Of a stretch of 64,000 bases of DNA, positions 16,371-24,483 are shown piece after piece. The notes under the pieces were generated by a model. The model worked only from the letters and a program-made list of their open reading frames with translations. It was not told the origin of the DNA and did no database searches. The translations under genes were made by a program, and so were the position numbers. Source of the DNA: Tagaea sp965279565 (GTDB taxonomy: Bacteria; Pseudomonadota; Alphaproteobacteria; CACIAM-22H2); NCBI GenBank assembly GCA_965279565.1, contig OZ257249.1, positions 3,348,001 through 3,412,000 of the forward strand, in the 5' to 3' direction. Position 1 is the stretch's first letter. Each line of letters opens with the position of its first letter.

Positions 16371-16779
16371 ACGCGCGGGTTTCGATCCGCTTCTCGGCCG
16401 ACAGGAACTTGTGGACCGGGCAGTGCTCTGCGATCGCGATCAGGCGCTGGCGCTGTTCGGCATCGAGATCACCCTCGAGTTCGATCTCACGGACGATCCG
16501 GTCGATCTTCCCCTTCCCGTCCGCCGCGTCGATCTTGTCCATGTCGAGGCGGACGGACACGCGCGAAAGCTTCCAGCCCTTGCGGTCGGCGTACATGCGC
16601 ACGGTCATGCTCGTGCAGGCCCCAAGTCCGGACAGGACGTACTCGAACGGCTGCGGCCCGCGATTGTCGCCGCCCGACGCCGCAGGTTCGTCGGCCGTCA
16701 GTCGATGCGCGCCGATCTCGACGCTGTTTTCGTATTTCGGCCCGGTTTCACGGACCCACACGGTTTCAGGTTCGGCCAT
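16354..16779 (-). CDS. OsmC-family peroxiredoxin-like protein
   Basis: This 141-residue protein is an OsmC/Ohr-superfamily member, a class of thiol proteins that reduce organic hydroperoxides. It shows DEPAASGGDNRGPQPFEYVL, then LGACTSMTVRMYADRKGW with the first catalytic cysteine, and EHCPVHKFLS with the second. The arrangement is closer to the general OsmC branch (YhfA/SACOL-like) than to Ohr. The ATG at 16779 is chosen because it has a GAGGG upstream and starts MAEPETVWVRETGP; the frame could begin earlier at 16836. It converges with nadX with a 17-bp overlap and is divergent from the nudix gene. Peroxidase activity is inferred. Confidence 0.86.
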   Translation of the reverse strand: MAEPETVWVRETGPKYENSVEIGAHRLTADEPAASGGDNRGPQPFEYVLSGLGACTSMTVRMYADRKGWKLSRVSVRLDMDKIDAADGKGKIDRIVREIELEGDLDAEQRQRLIAIAEHCPVHKFLSAEKRIETRASTSRS

Positions 16780-16914
16780 GTCGCCCTCGCGATATGTTTC
16801 GGACAGTGATCTTGTGCCGCAATCATACGACTTCAAGCGTCACGCGAATGCGCTTTCGAAGTCCCGGCACGCGCGATATGCCTTTTCCTCCCTACCGGCC
16901 CGAGGGCGATTCGG

Positions 16915-17526
16915 ATGACCAACGACGATGTCGAGATCCTGTCCAGGGAGCGCCGCTACGAAGGCTTCCTCAAGGTCGACGAATACCGGCTGCGCCACAG
17001 GCTGTTCGCCGGCGGCTGGAGTCCTGAACTTTCGCGCGAGCTCATGGAGCGCGGCCATGCGGTCAGCGTGGCGCTCTACGACCCAGCACGCGACAGCGTC
17101 GTGCTGATCGAACAGTTCCGTATCGGCGCGTTCGCGAGCGGGCACCCGCCCTGGATGGTCGAATGCGTCGCCGGAATGATCGCTCCCGGCCAAGACCCGG
17201 TCGCGGTCGCGCGCCGCGAGATTCTCGAGGAGACCGGCCTCGTCGCCGGGGAAATCGTTTCGGCCGGCCGGGCGCTTGCCTCGCCCGGCGGAACCACGGA
17301 AGCCGTCGACATGTTCGTCGCGCGGGTCGATTCTGCGGCTGCAGGCGGAATCCACGGCCTGCCTCACGAGGGCGAGGATATCCGCGTCCGCGTCGAATCT
17401 TTCGACGCCGCCCTCGCCGCATTCTTCGATGGCAGTCGGATCGGCAGTTCCTTTACCCTGATGACCTTGCAATGGCTCGCCCTGAACCGGGCGGCCCTGC
17501 GGACGAAATGGGAGACACGACCTTGA
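16915..17526 (+). CDS. NUDIX hydrolase, ADP-ribose pyrophosphatase type
   Basis: This 203-residue protein resembles NudF, the enzyme that cleaves ADP-ribose to AMP and ribose-5-phosphate. The start MTNDDVEILSRERRYEGFLKV, the segment VVLIEQFRIGAF and the Nudix box region fit the family well. The box reads GMIAPGQ...ARREILEETGL: the core REILEETG with its metal-binding glutamates is intact, but the first Nudix glutamate (G-x5-E) is glutamine. That position is less critical than the core. The gene starts an apparent operon: its 3' end overlaps cysK by 19 nt, followed by sseA and a GNAT gene with 4-nt overlaps. Why an ADP-ribose hydrolase heads a cysteine-metabolism operon is unclear. Confidence 0.86.
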   Translation: MTNDDVEILSRERRYEGFLKVDEYRLRHRLFAGGWSPELSRELMERGHAVSVALYDPARDSVVLIEQFRIGAFASGHPPWMVECVAGMIAPGQDPVAVARREILEETGLVAGEIVSAGRALASPGGTTEAVDMFVARVDSAAAGGIHGLPHEGEDIRVRVESFDAALAAFFDGSRIGSSFTLMTLQWLALNRAALRTKWETRP

Positions 17527-18575
17527 GCGACATCCGCGACGGCTTCGTCGGCGCCATCGGCAATACCCCCCTCATCCGCCTGCGCAAGGCGAGTGAAGCA
17601 ACCGGCTGCGAAATCCTCGGCAAGGCGGAGTTCCTCAATCCGGGCGGATCGGTCAAGGACCGCGCCGCACTCCAGATGATTCTCGATGCCGAGGCCAAGG
17701 GCCTGCTCAAGCCGGGCGGCACGATCGTGGAAGGAACGGCCGGCAATACGGGTATCGGTCTGGCGCTCGTCGGCAACGCGCGCGGCTATCGCAGCGTGAT
17801 CGTGATGCCGGACACGCAGAGCCAAGAGAAGAAGGATTTCCTGCGCCTGATCGGTGCGGAACTGCGCCTCGTCCCGGCCGTCCCTTATGCGAACCCGAAC
17901 AACTACGTGAAAGTGTCCGGCCGGCTCGCCGAGAAGATCGGCCGCTCCCAGCCCGGCGGCGCCCTGTGGGCTAACCAGTTCGACAATGTGGCCAACCGCG
18001 AGGCGCATGTCCGAACGACCGGCCCCGAGATATTCCGCCAGACCGACGGAAAGATCGACGGCTTCATCTGTGCCGTCGGCTCCGGCGGTACGTTGGCCGG
18101 AACTGCCACCGCCCTGCGCCAGCTGAAGCCCGGCGTGAAGATCGGCCTTGCCGATCCGCACGGTGCCGCACTCTACAGCTACTTCACGGATGGCGTGCTG
18201 AAGTCCGAAGGCAGCTCGATCACGGAGGGCATCGGACAGGGCCGCATCACGAAGAATCTCGAAGGCCTGAAGATCGACCATGCGTTCCGCATCCCCGATG
18301 CGGAAGCGGTCCAGATCGTCTTCGACCTGCTGATCGAAGATGGCCTGTTCGTGGGTGCTTCGACCGGCATCAACATCGCCGGCGCCATGGCGCTGGCCCG
18401 CAAGCTCGGGCCGGGGCACACGATCGTGACCATCCTTTGCGACGGCGGTGCGCGCTACGCCTCCAAGCTGTTCGACCCCGCATTCCTGCGCAGCAAGAAT
18501 CTCCCGGTTCCGCACTGGCTGGACAAGCCCGGTGCCGTGCCGGTCGCCACCCCTTTCGAAAAGGTCGCGACATGA
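17508..18575 (+). CDS. cysK: Cysteine synthase A (O-acetylserine sulfhydrylase)
   Basis: This 355-residue PLP enzyme makes L-cysteine from O-acetylserine and sulfide. The PLP lysine lies in NPGGSVKDR (Lys50). The substrate loop reads EGTAGNTGIGLAL, and the phosphate-binding glycine loop GSGGTLAGTATAL is present. This TAGNTG variant and the motif SITEGIGQGRIT are typical of the alphaproteobacterial cysteine synthase branch. The ATG at 17508 lies inside the nudix gene; a TTG at 17523 overlapping the nudix TGA is the alternative and would give 350 residues. The next gene, sseA, overlaps by 4 nt. The cluster suggests linked synthesis and desulfuration of cysteine-derived compounds. Confidence 0.92.
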   Translation: MGDTTLSDIRDGFVGAIGNTPLIRLRKASEATGCEILGKAEFLNPGGSVKDRAALQMILDAEAKGLLKPGGTIVEGTAGNTGIGLALVGNARGYRSVIVMPDTQSQEKKDFLRLIGAELRLVPAVPYANPNNYVKVSGRLAEKIGRSQPGGALWANQFDNVANREAHVRTTGPEIFRQTDGKIDGFICAVGSGGTLAGTATALRQLKPGVKIGLADPHGAALYSYFTDGVLKSEGSSITEGIGQGRITKNLEGLKIDHAFRIPDAEAVQIVFDLLIEDGLFVGASTGINIAGAMALARKLGPGHTIVTILCDGGARYASKLFDPAFLRSKNLPVPHWLDKPGAVPVATPFEKVAT

Positions 18576-19420
18576 CGACGACACCCCTTGTCTCCACCGA
18601 ATGGCTCGCGGCACGCCTCGGCGACGCGAACGTGCGCGTTCTCGACGGCTCGTACCACCTGCCGGCGGCCAAGCGGGATGCGGCGGCGGAGTTCGCCGCG
18701 GCCCATATCCCCGGTGCCACCTTCTTCGACATCGAAGCGGTCAGCGACCATTCGAACGAACTGCCGCACATGCTTCCGTCGGCTGACGCGTTCGCCGAAG
18801 CGGTCGGCGCCATGGGGATCGACAACCAGACCCATGTCGTCGTCTACGATGCCTACGGGTTGATGAGTGCGGCGCGCGTCTGGTGGATGTTCCGGATATT
18901 CGGACACGAGCAGGTCTCCGTTCTCGATGGCGGCTACCCGAAATGGACGAAGGAAGCGCGGCCGACGCAATCCGGCACGCCGACGGTCGCCGCCCGCCGT
19001 TTCAAGGCGACCCTGCGATCCGAGCTTGTCCGTGCGAAGTCCGATCTGGTCGCCAACCTCGGCACGAATGCCGTCCAGGTGATCGACGCGCGCGCCGCTG
19101 GCCGTTTTTCCGGCTCGGCGCCGGAGCCGCGCGCCGGCCTGCGCAGCGGCCATATCCCGGGATCGAAGAACCTGCCCTTCACGCAACTGCTCGACCCCGC
19201 TACGGGAACTGTCCTGCCGCCGCTCGATCTTGCCCGACAGTTTGCCGCCGCCGGAATCGATTCGACGACGCCCATCGTCGCGAGCTGCGGGTCCGGCGTG
19301 ACGGCCTGCGTGCTGGCGCTCGGCCTGCACGTCCTCGGCGCGAAAGACGTCGCGATCTACGACGGATCGTGGTCGGAATGGGGCCTCGAAGGCGGCCCGC
19401 CGATCGCGACCGGCACGTGA
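18572..19420 (+). CDS. sseA: 3-mercaptopyruvate sulfurtransferase
   Basis: This 282-residue two-domain rhodanese transfers sulfur from 3-mercaptopyruvate to thiol acceptors or cyanide. The inactive N-terminal rhodanese domain shows IPGATFFDIEAVSDHSNELP and VVVYDAYGLMSAARVWWMF. The catalytic domain holds SGHIPGSKNLPF and the active-site loop CGSGVTAC with Cys239; the CGSGVTA loop distinguishes mercaptopyruvate sulfurtransferases from thiosulfate-specific rhodaneses. It begins at an ATGA overlap with cysK and ends in a GTGA overlap with the following GNAT gene, so all are tightly coupled. It is probably cytoplasmic, since no signal peptide is visible. Confidence 0.92.
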   Translation: MTTTPLVSTEWLAARLGDANVRVLDGSYHLPAAKRDAAAEFAAAHIPGATFFDIEAVSDHSNELPHMLPSADAFAEAVGAMGIDNQTHVVVYDAYGLMSAARVWWMFRIFGHEQVSVLDGGYPKWTKEARPTQSGTPTVAARRFKATLRSELVRAKSDLVANLGTNAVQVIDARAAGRFSGSAPEPRAGLRSGHIPGSKNLPFTQLLDPATGTVLPPLDLARQFAAAGIDSTTPIVASCGSGVTACVLALGLHVLGAKDVAIYDGSWSEWGLEGGPPIATGT

Positions 19421-19962
19421 AAGCCGAGCTCGACGTCGAGATCACGCATCTCGAGATGCGCCAGCGGCCGGGCCTGTCCACGCGGGGGCAACGGCGCTTC
19501 CCCTTCTCGGTCGCGACCCTGCGCGTCGAGCATTGCCCGATCGCCTATTACCGTTATCTCTATCGCGAAGTCGGGCGCGAGTGGCTCTGGTATGAGCGGC
19601 GGCTGATGTCCGATGCCGCCCTTGCCGCCGAGATACATGCCGACGGCGTGGAGATACTCGTCCTCTACGCAGGCGGCGCTCCGGCAGGCTATGCCGAACT
19701 CGACACACGGCAGACGGACGGCCCCGGAACGCAGATCCGCTATTTCGGATTGATGCCGGACTGTCTGGGCAAGGGTCTCGGCGACACGCTGATGTCGGCA
19801 GCGCTCGACCGGGCCTGGTCGGCCGAGCCGGCGCCGTCGCGCCTGTGGGTGCATACCTGCACGCTCGACCATCCGCGCGCGCTCGGATTCTACCAGCGCT
19901 GGGGATTCAACGTGTTCGCACGCGAACAGACGCGGATCGCCGATCCGCGTCCGCTCGACTGA
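19417..19962 (+). CDS. GNAT-family N-acetyltransferase
   Basis: This 181-residue protein is a GNAT acetyltransferase. The acetyl-CoA-binding motif A is FGLMPDCLGKGLGDTLM, and motif B contains HTCTLDHPRALGFYQRWGF. The N-terminal portion has VEHCPIAYYRYLYREVGREW, as in a group of alphaproteobacterial GNAT proteins of unknown substrate. It begins at GTG 19417, which overlaps the sseA TGA; no ATG offers a better start. It is the last gene of the nudix-cysK-sseA run and is followed by a strong hairpin. The neighbourhood suggests an acyl acceptor related to cysteine or another amino acid, but this is only context. Confidence 0.83.
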   Translation: MKAELDVEITHLEMRQRPGLSTRGQRRFPFSVATLRVEHCPIAYYRYLYREVGREWLWYERRLMSDAALAAEIHADGVEILVLYAGGAPAGYAELDTRQTDGPGTQIRYFGLMPDCLGKGLGDTLMSAALDRAWSAEPAPSRLWVHTCTLDHPRALGFYQRWGFNVFAREQTRIADPRPLD

Positions 19963-19965
19963 TCC

Positions 19966-19989
19966 CGCTGCCCGGAATACCGGGCAGCG
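19966..19989. terminator. Hairpin between convergent GNAT and aapP genes
   Basis: CGCTGCCCGG (19966-19975) and CCGGGCAGCG (19980-19989) form a perfect 10-bp stem with an AATA loop, extended further by flanking TGATC/GATCA. There is no T-run on either strand, so it may act as a transcript-end stabiliser or weak bidirectional terminator. Confidence 0.55.
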
Positions 19990-19990
19990 A

Positions 19991-20758
19991 TCAGTGGTTC
20001 AGGATCTGCGACAGGAAGAGCTTGGTGCGCTCGTTCTGCGGGTTCGAGAAGAACGCTTCCGGTTCGTTCGCCTCGACGATCTCGCCCTTGTCCATGAACA
20101 CGACCTTGTCGGCCACGGCCTTGGCGAAACCCATTTCGTGCGTGACGCAGATCATGGTCATGCCTTCGCGCGCCAGCGAGACCATGGTGTCGAGCACTTC
20201 CTTGACCATCTCGGGATCGAGCGCCGAGGTCGGTTCGTCGAACAGCATGATCTTGGGCTTCATGCACAGCGAGCGCGCGATCGCCACGCGCTGCTGCTGG
20301 CCGCCCGAAAGTTGGCCCGGATACTTGTTCGCCTGCTCGGGGATGCGCACGCGGTTGAGGAAGAACATCGCCGTCTCTTCGGCTTCCTTCTTCGGCACCT
20401 TGCGCACCCAGATGGGGGCGAGCGTCAGGTTCTCCAGCACCGTCAGATGCGGAAACAGGTTGAAGTGCTGGAACACCATGCCGACTTCGCGGCGGATCGC
20501 CTCGATGTTCTTGAGATCGTTCGTCAGCTCGATGCCGTCGACGATCAGGTCGCCCTTCTGGTGTTCCTCGAGGCGGTTGATGCAGCGGATCATCGTCGAC
20601 TTGCCGGACCCCGACGGACCGCAGACCACGATTTTCTGGCCGCGACGGCATTCGAAATCGATGTCCTTGAGGACGTGGAACTCGCCGTACCACTTGTTCA
20701 GCTTCTTGAGCTGGATCATCGGCGCTTCGGTCGACTTGGCGGCCTGGGCTGCGGTCAT
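19991..20758 (-). CDS. aapP: General L-amino acid ABC transporter ATPase AapP
   Basis: This 255-residue protein energises the Aap polar amino-acid importer. Walker A is GPSGSGKST (residues 47-55), the signature is LSGGQQQRVAIAR, Walker B is IMLFDEPTSALDPEM, and the switch histidine lies in VTHEM. A 13-residue N-terminal extension precedes the conserved MIQLKKLNKWYG. It is the last gene of aapJQMP on the minus strand, separated from aapM by 37 nt. The Aap system of rhizobia imports a broad range of L-amino acids and can affect their efflux; the same breadth is inferred here. Confidence 0.94.
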   Translation of the reverse strand: MTAAQAAKSTEAPMIQLKKLNKWYGEFHVLKDIDFECRRGQKIVVCGPSGSGKSTMIRCINRLEEHQKGDLIVDGIELTNDLKNIEAIRREVGMVFQHFNLFPHLTVLENLTLAPIWVRKVPKKEAEETAMFFLNRVRIPEQANKYPGQLSGGQQQRVAIARSLCMKPKIMLFDEPTSALDPEMVKEVLDTMVSLAREGMTMICVTHEMGFAKAVADKVVFMDKGEIVEANEPEAFFSNPQNERTKLFLSQILNH

Positions 20759-20795
20759 GTGCGAATTACTCCGTCTCTGGCAGGGTCTTGAGGGT

Positions 20796-21902
20796 TCAGC
20801 GGTGCCGGTCGCGGTTGAGCTCGTGCTCGACCTGCTGGCTGTATTTCGACATCGCGAAACAGAACACGAAATAGATCAGCGACACCCCGAAATAGACGTC
20901 CGGACCGAAACCGCGCCATGCGGGATCGCTGACGGCCGTCTTCGCGGCGTTGAGGATGTCGAGCAGGCCGATGATCAGGACGAGCGAGGTATCCTTGAAC
21001 AGGCCGATGAACGTGTTGACCATCGGCGGGATGACCATGCGCAGCGCCTGCGGCAAAACGATCATGCGCGTGGCCTGCCAATAGGAAAGTCCGAGCGCGT
21101 CTGCCGCCTCGTACTGGCCCTTGGGAAGCGCCTGCAGGCCGCCGCGGACGACTTCGGCCAGATAGGCGCCCGCGAAGCCGATGATCGCGATCTGCGCGCG
21201 CAGCAGCTTGTCGATCGTGATGCCTTCCGGCAGGAACAGCGGGAACATGACCGAGGCCATGAACAGCAGGCTGATCAGCGGAACGCCGCGGATGAGTTCG
21301 ATGTAGACGACGCAAAGCGTCTTGATCGCCGGCATGTGCGAACGGCGCCCGAGTGCAAGCAGGATCGCAAGCGGGAAGGCCAGCGCGATGCCGAAGGTCG
21401 ACAGGATCAGCGTCAGGACCAGTCCGCCCCAGCGCTCCTGCGGAACGAAACTCAGGCCGAACACGCCGCCCCACATCAGCAACGCGATGGCGCCCAGGCC
21501 CGCGACCCAGACCAGCGGCAGGTAGCCGTTCCAGTTCACGCGCATCGCGCTGTAGATGTAGAGCGCGAAGAAGATCACGCAAGAAACGGCCGGACGCCAC
21601 TGCTCCTCGTACGGATATGTAGCGAACAGGATGAAGCGCCATTTCTCCGGGAACACGGCCCAGCAGGCGCCGATGCCCTTTGCCGCACGGCATTCGGCCG
21701 CCGGGCCGTACCAGACGGCATTGAAAACGCCCCAGCCGAGGAACCAGATCAGCGTCTTGCCGACGATGTAGAGCAGGACAAGCGAGAGTGCCGTGTTCCA
21801 CCAGCTGGAGAAGAAGTTCGCGCGCACCCACTGGGCCGCTTTCGAATCCATCAATCCGCCGGATGACGGGCCGCCGATCGCCGTCGAATGACCGTTCGCC
21901 AT
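20796..21902 (-). CDS. aapM: General L-amino acid ABC transporter permease AapM
   Basis: This 368-residue inner-membrane permease belongs to the HisM/GlnP family. An extended N-terminal hydrophobic region with several membrane spans (LSLVLLYIVGKTLIWFLGW, VSCVIFFALYIYSAM, LVWVAGLGAIALLMWGGVF) precedes the core permease domain, as is usual for AapM. The core carries the EAA-type loop EAADALGLSYWQATRMIVLP, which contacts AapP. Its start is 3 nt downstream of the aapQ stop, indicating tight coupling. With AapQ it should form the heterodimeric channel. Confidence 0.94.
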   Translation of the reverse strand: MANGHSTAIGGPSSGGLMDSKAAQWVRANFFSSWWNTALSLVLLYIVGKTLIWFLGWGVFNAVWYGPAAECRAAKGIGACWAVFPEKWRFILFATYPYEEQWRPAVSCVIFFALYIYSAMRVNWNGYLPLVWVAGLGAIALLMWGGVFGLSFVPQERWGGLVLTLILSTFGIALAFPLAILLALGRRSHMPAIKTLCVVYIELIRGVPLISLLFMASVMFPLFLPEGITIDKLLRAQIAIIGFAGAYLAEVVRGGLQALPKGQYEAADALGLSYWQATRMIVLPQALRMVIPPMVNTFIGLFKDTSLVLIIGLLDILNAAKTAVSDPAWRGFGPDVYFGVSLIYFVFCFAMSKYSQQVEHELNRDRHR

Positions 21903-21905
21903 CTC

Positions 21906-23105
21906 TCAGCGCTCCTTGAAGGCGATACGCTTGTTGTACCAGTTCATGAACACGGAAATCGAAAGGCTGACGGTCAGATACGCCGCCATGATGATCGAGA
22001 TGCCTTCGATCGCCTGACCGGTCTGGTTCAGCGTCGTGTTGGCGATCGACACGAGGTCGGGATAACCGATCGCCACCGCAAGCGACGAGTTCTTGGTCAG
22101 GTTAAGGAACTGGCTGGTCATCGGCGGGATGATCACGCGCAGCGCCTGCGGCAGGATGACGAGTTGGAGCATCGGCCCCTTGCGGATGCCGAGGGCCGAG
22201 GCGGCTTCGGTCTGACCGTGCGGCACGGCAAGGATGCCAGCGCGCACGATCTCGGCGATAAAGCCGGCCGTATACGTGATGAGTCCGACGACGAGCGCCG
22301 CGAATTCGGGCGTCATCGTCAGGCCACCCGAGAAGTTGAACCCGCGCATCACGGGCCAATCCATCGCGATCGGCGCGCCACCGATGAGCCACACGATGAT
22401 CGGCAGCCCAAAAATCAGCCCCATTGCCGCCGCGAAGACCGGGAACTGCTCACCCGTCGCCGCCTGGCGCGCGGCGGCCCAGCGCTTCATGAAGTAGCTG
22501 GCGACGATGCCCGCCAGGAAGGCGAAGCCCATCCAGGCATGGATCCAATGCTCGGCCGGTATCGGAAGCTTGATGCCGCGGTTCGACAGGAACACGCCCG
22601 GCAGCGGCTGCAGCGCCTCGCGCGGGCCCGGAAACGCGTCCTGGAACATGGCCCACCAGAAGAACAGCTGGACCAGCAGCGGCAGGTTCCGCATGAACTC
22701 GACATAGACCGAGCAGGACTTCGATACGAGCCAGTTCTTCGACAACCGGCCGATGCCGATGATGGTGCCGAGGATCGTCGCGAAGAATATGCCGACGATC
22801 GCCACGCGCAGCGTATTGAGGATGCCGACCCACAGTGCGCGGCCGTAGCTGTGCTCAGGTTCGAATTCGATGACGGACTCGCCGATCGCGAAACCGGCCT
22901 CGCGGGTAAGGAAGTCCCAGCCCGTGGCGATCGCGCGTATCTCGAGATTTCGCAGGGTATTGGAGATCAGCCACCAGACGATCAGTCCGAAGCCGCCGAT
23001 GACGACGACCTGCCAGAAAATCGCCCGGAATGTCGGGTCGTTGAGCGACATGCGCATCGCGCCGCCACTCGGTCGCCCGCCGGAGCCTGCCGAACTTCCG
23101 GCCAT
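21906..23105 (-). CDS. aapQ: General L-amino acid ABC transporter permease AapQ
   Basis: This 399-residue permease is the partner of AapM. The family-typical N-terminal segment FWQVVVIGGFGLIVWWLISN is followed by a periplasmic stretch and several membrane spans, and the coupling loop is EAASALGIRKGPMLQLVILP. Its region RNLPLLVQLFFWWAMF is a hallmark of AapQ/BztB-type permeases. It starts after a 132-nt gap from aapJ that holds a strong hairpin, and ends 3 nt before aapM. Confidence 0.94.
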   Translation of the reverse strand: MAGSSAGSGGRPSGGAMRMSLNDPTFRAIFWQVVVIGGFGLIVWWLISNTLRNLEIRAIATGWDFLTREAGFAIGESVIEFEPEHSYGRALWVGILNTLRVAIVGIFFATILGTIIGIGRLSKNWLVSKSCSVYVEFMRNLPLLVQLFFWWAMFQDAFPGPREALQPLPGVFLSNRGIKLPIPAEHWIHAWMGFAFLAGIVASYFMKRWAAARQAATGEQFPVFAAAMGLIFGLPIIVWLIGGAPIAMDWPVMRGFNFSGGLTMTPEFAALVVGLITYTAGFIAEIVRAGILAVPHGQTEAASALGIRKGPMLQLVILPQALRVIIPPMTSQFLNLTKNSSLAVAIGYPDLVSIANTTLNQTGQAIEGISIIMAAYLTVSLSISVFMNWYNKRIAFKER

Positions 23106-23197
23106 CGCTCCACCCCTTCGCTCGCTGTTTACGCTCTAGTGGTCGAACCTGCGGCTCTTAGACGGCCGCATGGGTAGTCCTTCAAGAAACGGGCCAT

Positions 23198-23225
23198 CGG
23201 CGTCCGGGGCTACCCCCGGACGCCG
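23198..23225 (-). repeat. 12-bp intergenic stem-loop between aapJ and aapQ
   Basis: CGGCGTCCGGGG (23198-23209) and CCCCGGACGCCG (23214-23225) form a perfect stem with a CTAC loop, 12 nt after the aapJ stop. No T-run follows on the minus strand. Such hairpins usually protect the upstream binding-protein mRNA and reduce read-through into permease genes. Confidence 0.75.
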
Positions 23226-23237
23226 ACGATTTCCGCC

Positions 23238-24266
23238 TTAGCGCACCGGCGGCACGTACATGATGCCGCCGTTGGTCCACAGGTTGTTCACGCCGCGCTC
23301 GATGCCGAGCGGCGTCACGTTGCGGGTGAAGCTTTCGCCGTAATTCCCGACCTGCTTGACGATGTTGTAGGCCCACTTGTTGTCGATGCCCATCATCGCG
23401 CCGAGGCCGCCCGTGGCGCCCACGAAACGCTGGATGGCCGGGTTCGTCGAGCTGAGCTGGGAGTCGATGTTGGTCGAGGAAAGACCGATTTCCTCGGCTT
23501 CCACCATCGCCGCGAGCGACCAACGCACGATGTCGGCCCAACGCTGGTCGCCATGGCGGACCGACGGGCCGAGAGGCTCCTTCGAGATCACTTCCGGCAG
23601 GATCACGTGGTCGGCCGGGTTCGGCGTGTTCGACGCGCGCACCGACGCGAGGCCCGACACGTCGGTCGTGAACGAGTCGCAGCGGCCGGCGAGATAGGCC
23701 GCGATGTTTTCCTCGAGACGCTCGATGACGACCGGCGTGAAACGGATGCGGTTGGCGCGGAAGTAGTCGGCAAGGTTCAGCTCGGTCGTCGTGCCCGGCT
23801 GGACGCAGATCGTGGCGCCGTTGAGTTCCTTGGCGCTCTTGATGTTCGCCGACTTCTTCACCATGAAGCCCTGGCCGTCATAGAAGTTTACGCCGACGAA
23901 GTCGAGGCCGAGCGACGTGTCGCGCGACAGCGTCCAGGTCGTGTTGCGCGCGAGGATGTCGACTTCGCCCGACTGGATCGCCGTGAAGCGCTGCTGGGCG
24001 GTAAGCGCCGTGTAGCGGACCTTCGAGGCATCGCCGAAGACCGCCGCCGCGACAGCGCGGCAGGAGTCGACGTCGAGGCCGGTCCACACACCCTGCGCAT
24101 TCGGCATGCCGAAACCGGCGACGCTGCCGTTTGCGCCGCATTGGACGAAGCCGCGCGCCTTGACGGCGTCGAGCGTGGGCGAGGACGCCGGGGCCTGTGC
24201 CTGCGCCGGAACGGCAGCGGCGAAAGCAACGACGGCCGTCGCGAGAACGGTGGCCATGGTTTTCAT
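23238..24266 (-). CDS. aapJ: General L-amino acid periplasmic binding protein AapJ
   Basis: This 342-residue binding protein captures L-amino acids in the periplasm for the AapQM permease. A signal peptide (MKTMATVLATAVVAFAAAVPAQA) is followed by TLDAVKARGFVQCGANGSVAGFGMPNAQGVWTG-type sequence of the AapJ/BztA group, then FTAIQSGEVDILARNTTWTL and the ligand-region motif CVQPGTTTELNL. The start at 24266 is supported by AGGGAG about 9 nt upstream and by the signal peptide. It is the promoter-proximal gene of the operon and is transcribed divergently from metC across a 217-bp region. Confidence 0.94.
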   Translation of the reverse strand: MKTMATVLATAVVAFAAAVPAQAQAPASSPTLDAVKARGFVQCGANGSVAGFGMPNAQGVWTGLDVDSCRAVAAAVFGDASKVRYTALTAQQRFTAIQSGEVDILARNTTWTLSRDTSLGLDFVGVNFYDGQGFMVKKSANIKSAKELNGATICVQPGTTTELNLADYFRANRIRFTPVVIERLEENIAAYLAGRCDSFTTDVSGLASVRASNTPNPADHVILPEVISKEPLGPSVRHGDQRWADIVRWSLAAMVEAEEIGLSSTNIDSQLSSTNPAIQRFVGATGGLGAMMGIDNKWAYNIVKQVGNYGESFTRNVTPLGIERGVNNLWTNGGIMYVPPVR

Positions 24267-24416
24267 GAATTGGACTCCCTGTCGGAACGAACGATTTTGG
24301 ATGACCGCCCTGGTTGAAACGGAACCCGGAAAAGGCCGCTTCACCAAGCCAAGAAGCAGGACGCTAACACGGCGTAGGAACCGGTCTCAATCGGTTTGTA
24401 TCGATACGTTGTGGGG

Positions 24417-24446
24417 TTGGTCGCGGTCGGGGGCTGGCGCTATAGT
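24417..24446 (+). promoter_or_regulatory. Candidate promoter of metC-hisI
   Basis: TTGGTC (24417-24422) and TATAGT (24441-24446) are spaced by 18 nt. The predicted start near 24453 leaves a leader of about 30 nt before metC, too short for a riboswitch. Confidence 0.5.
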
Positions 24447-24483
24447 TGCCTGCATTCCTCAAGAAAACAGGCGATTTGCGAAT

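Noticed and set aside
24267..24483. SAM-responsive riboswitch upstream of metC
   Set aside because: I looked for SAM-II and SAM/SAH type conserved cores and found none; the predicted metC leader is only about 30 nt.
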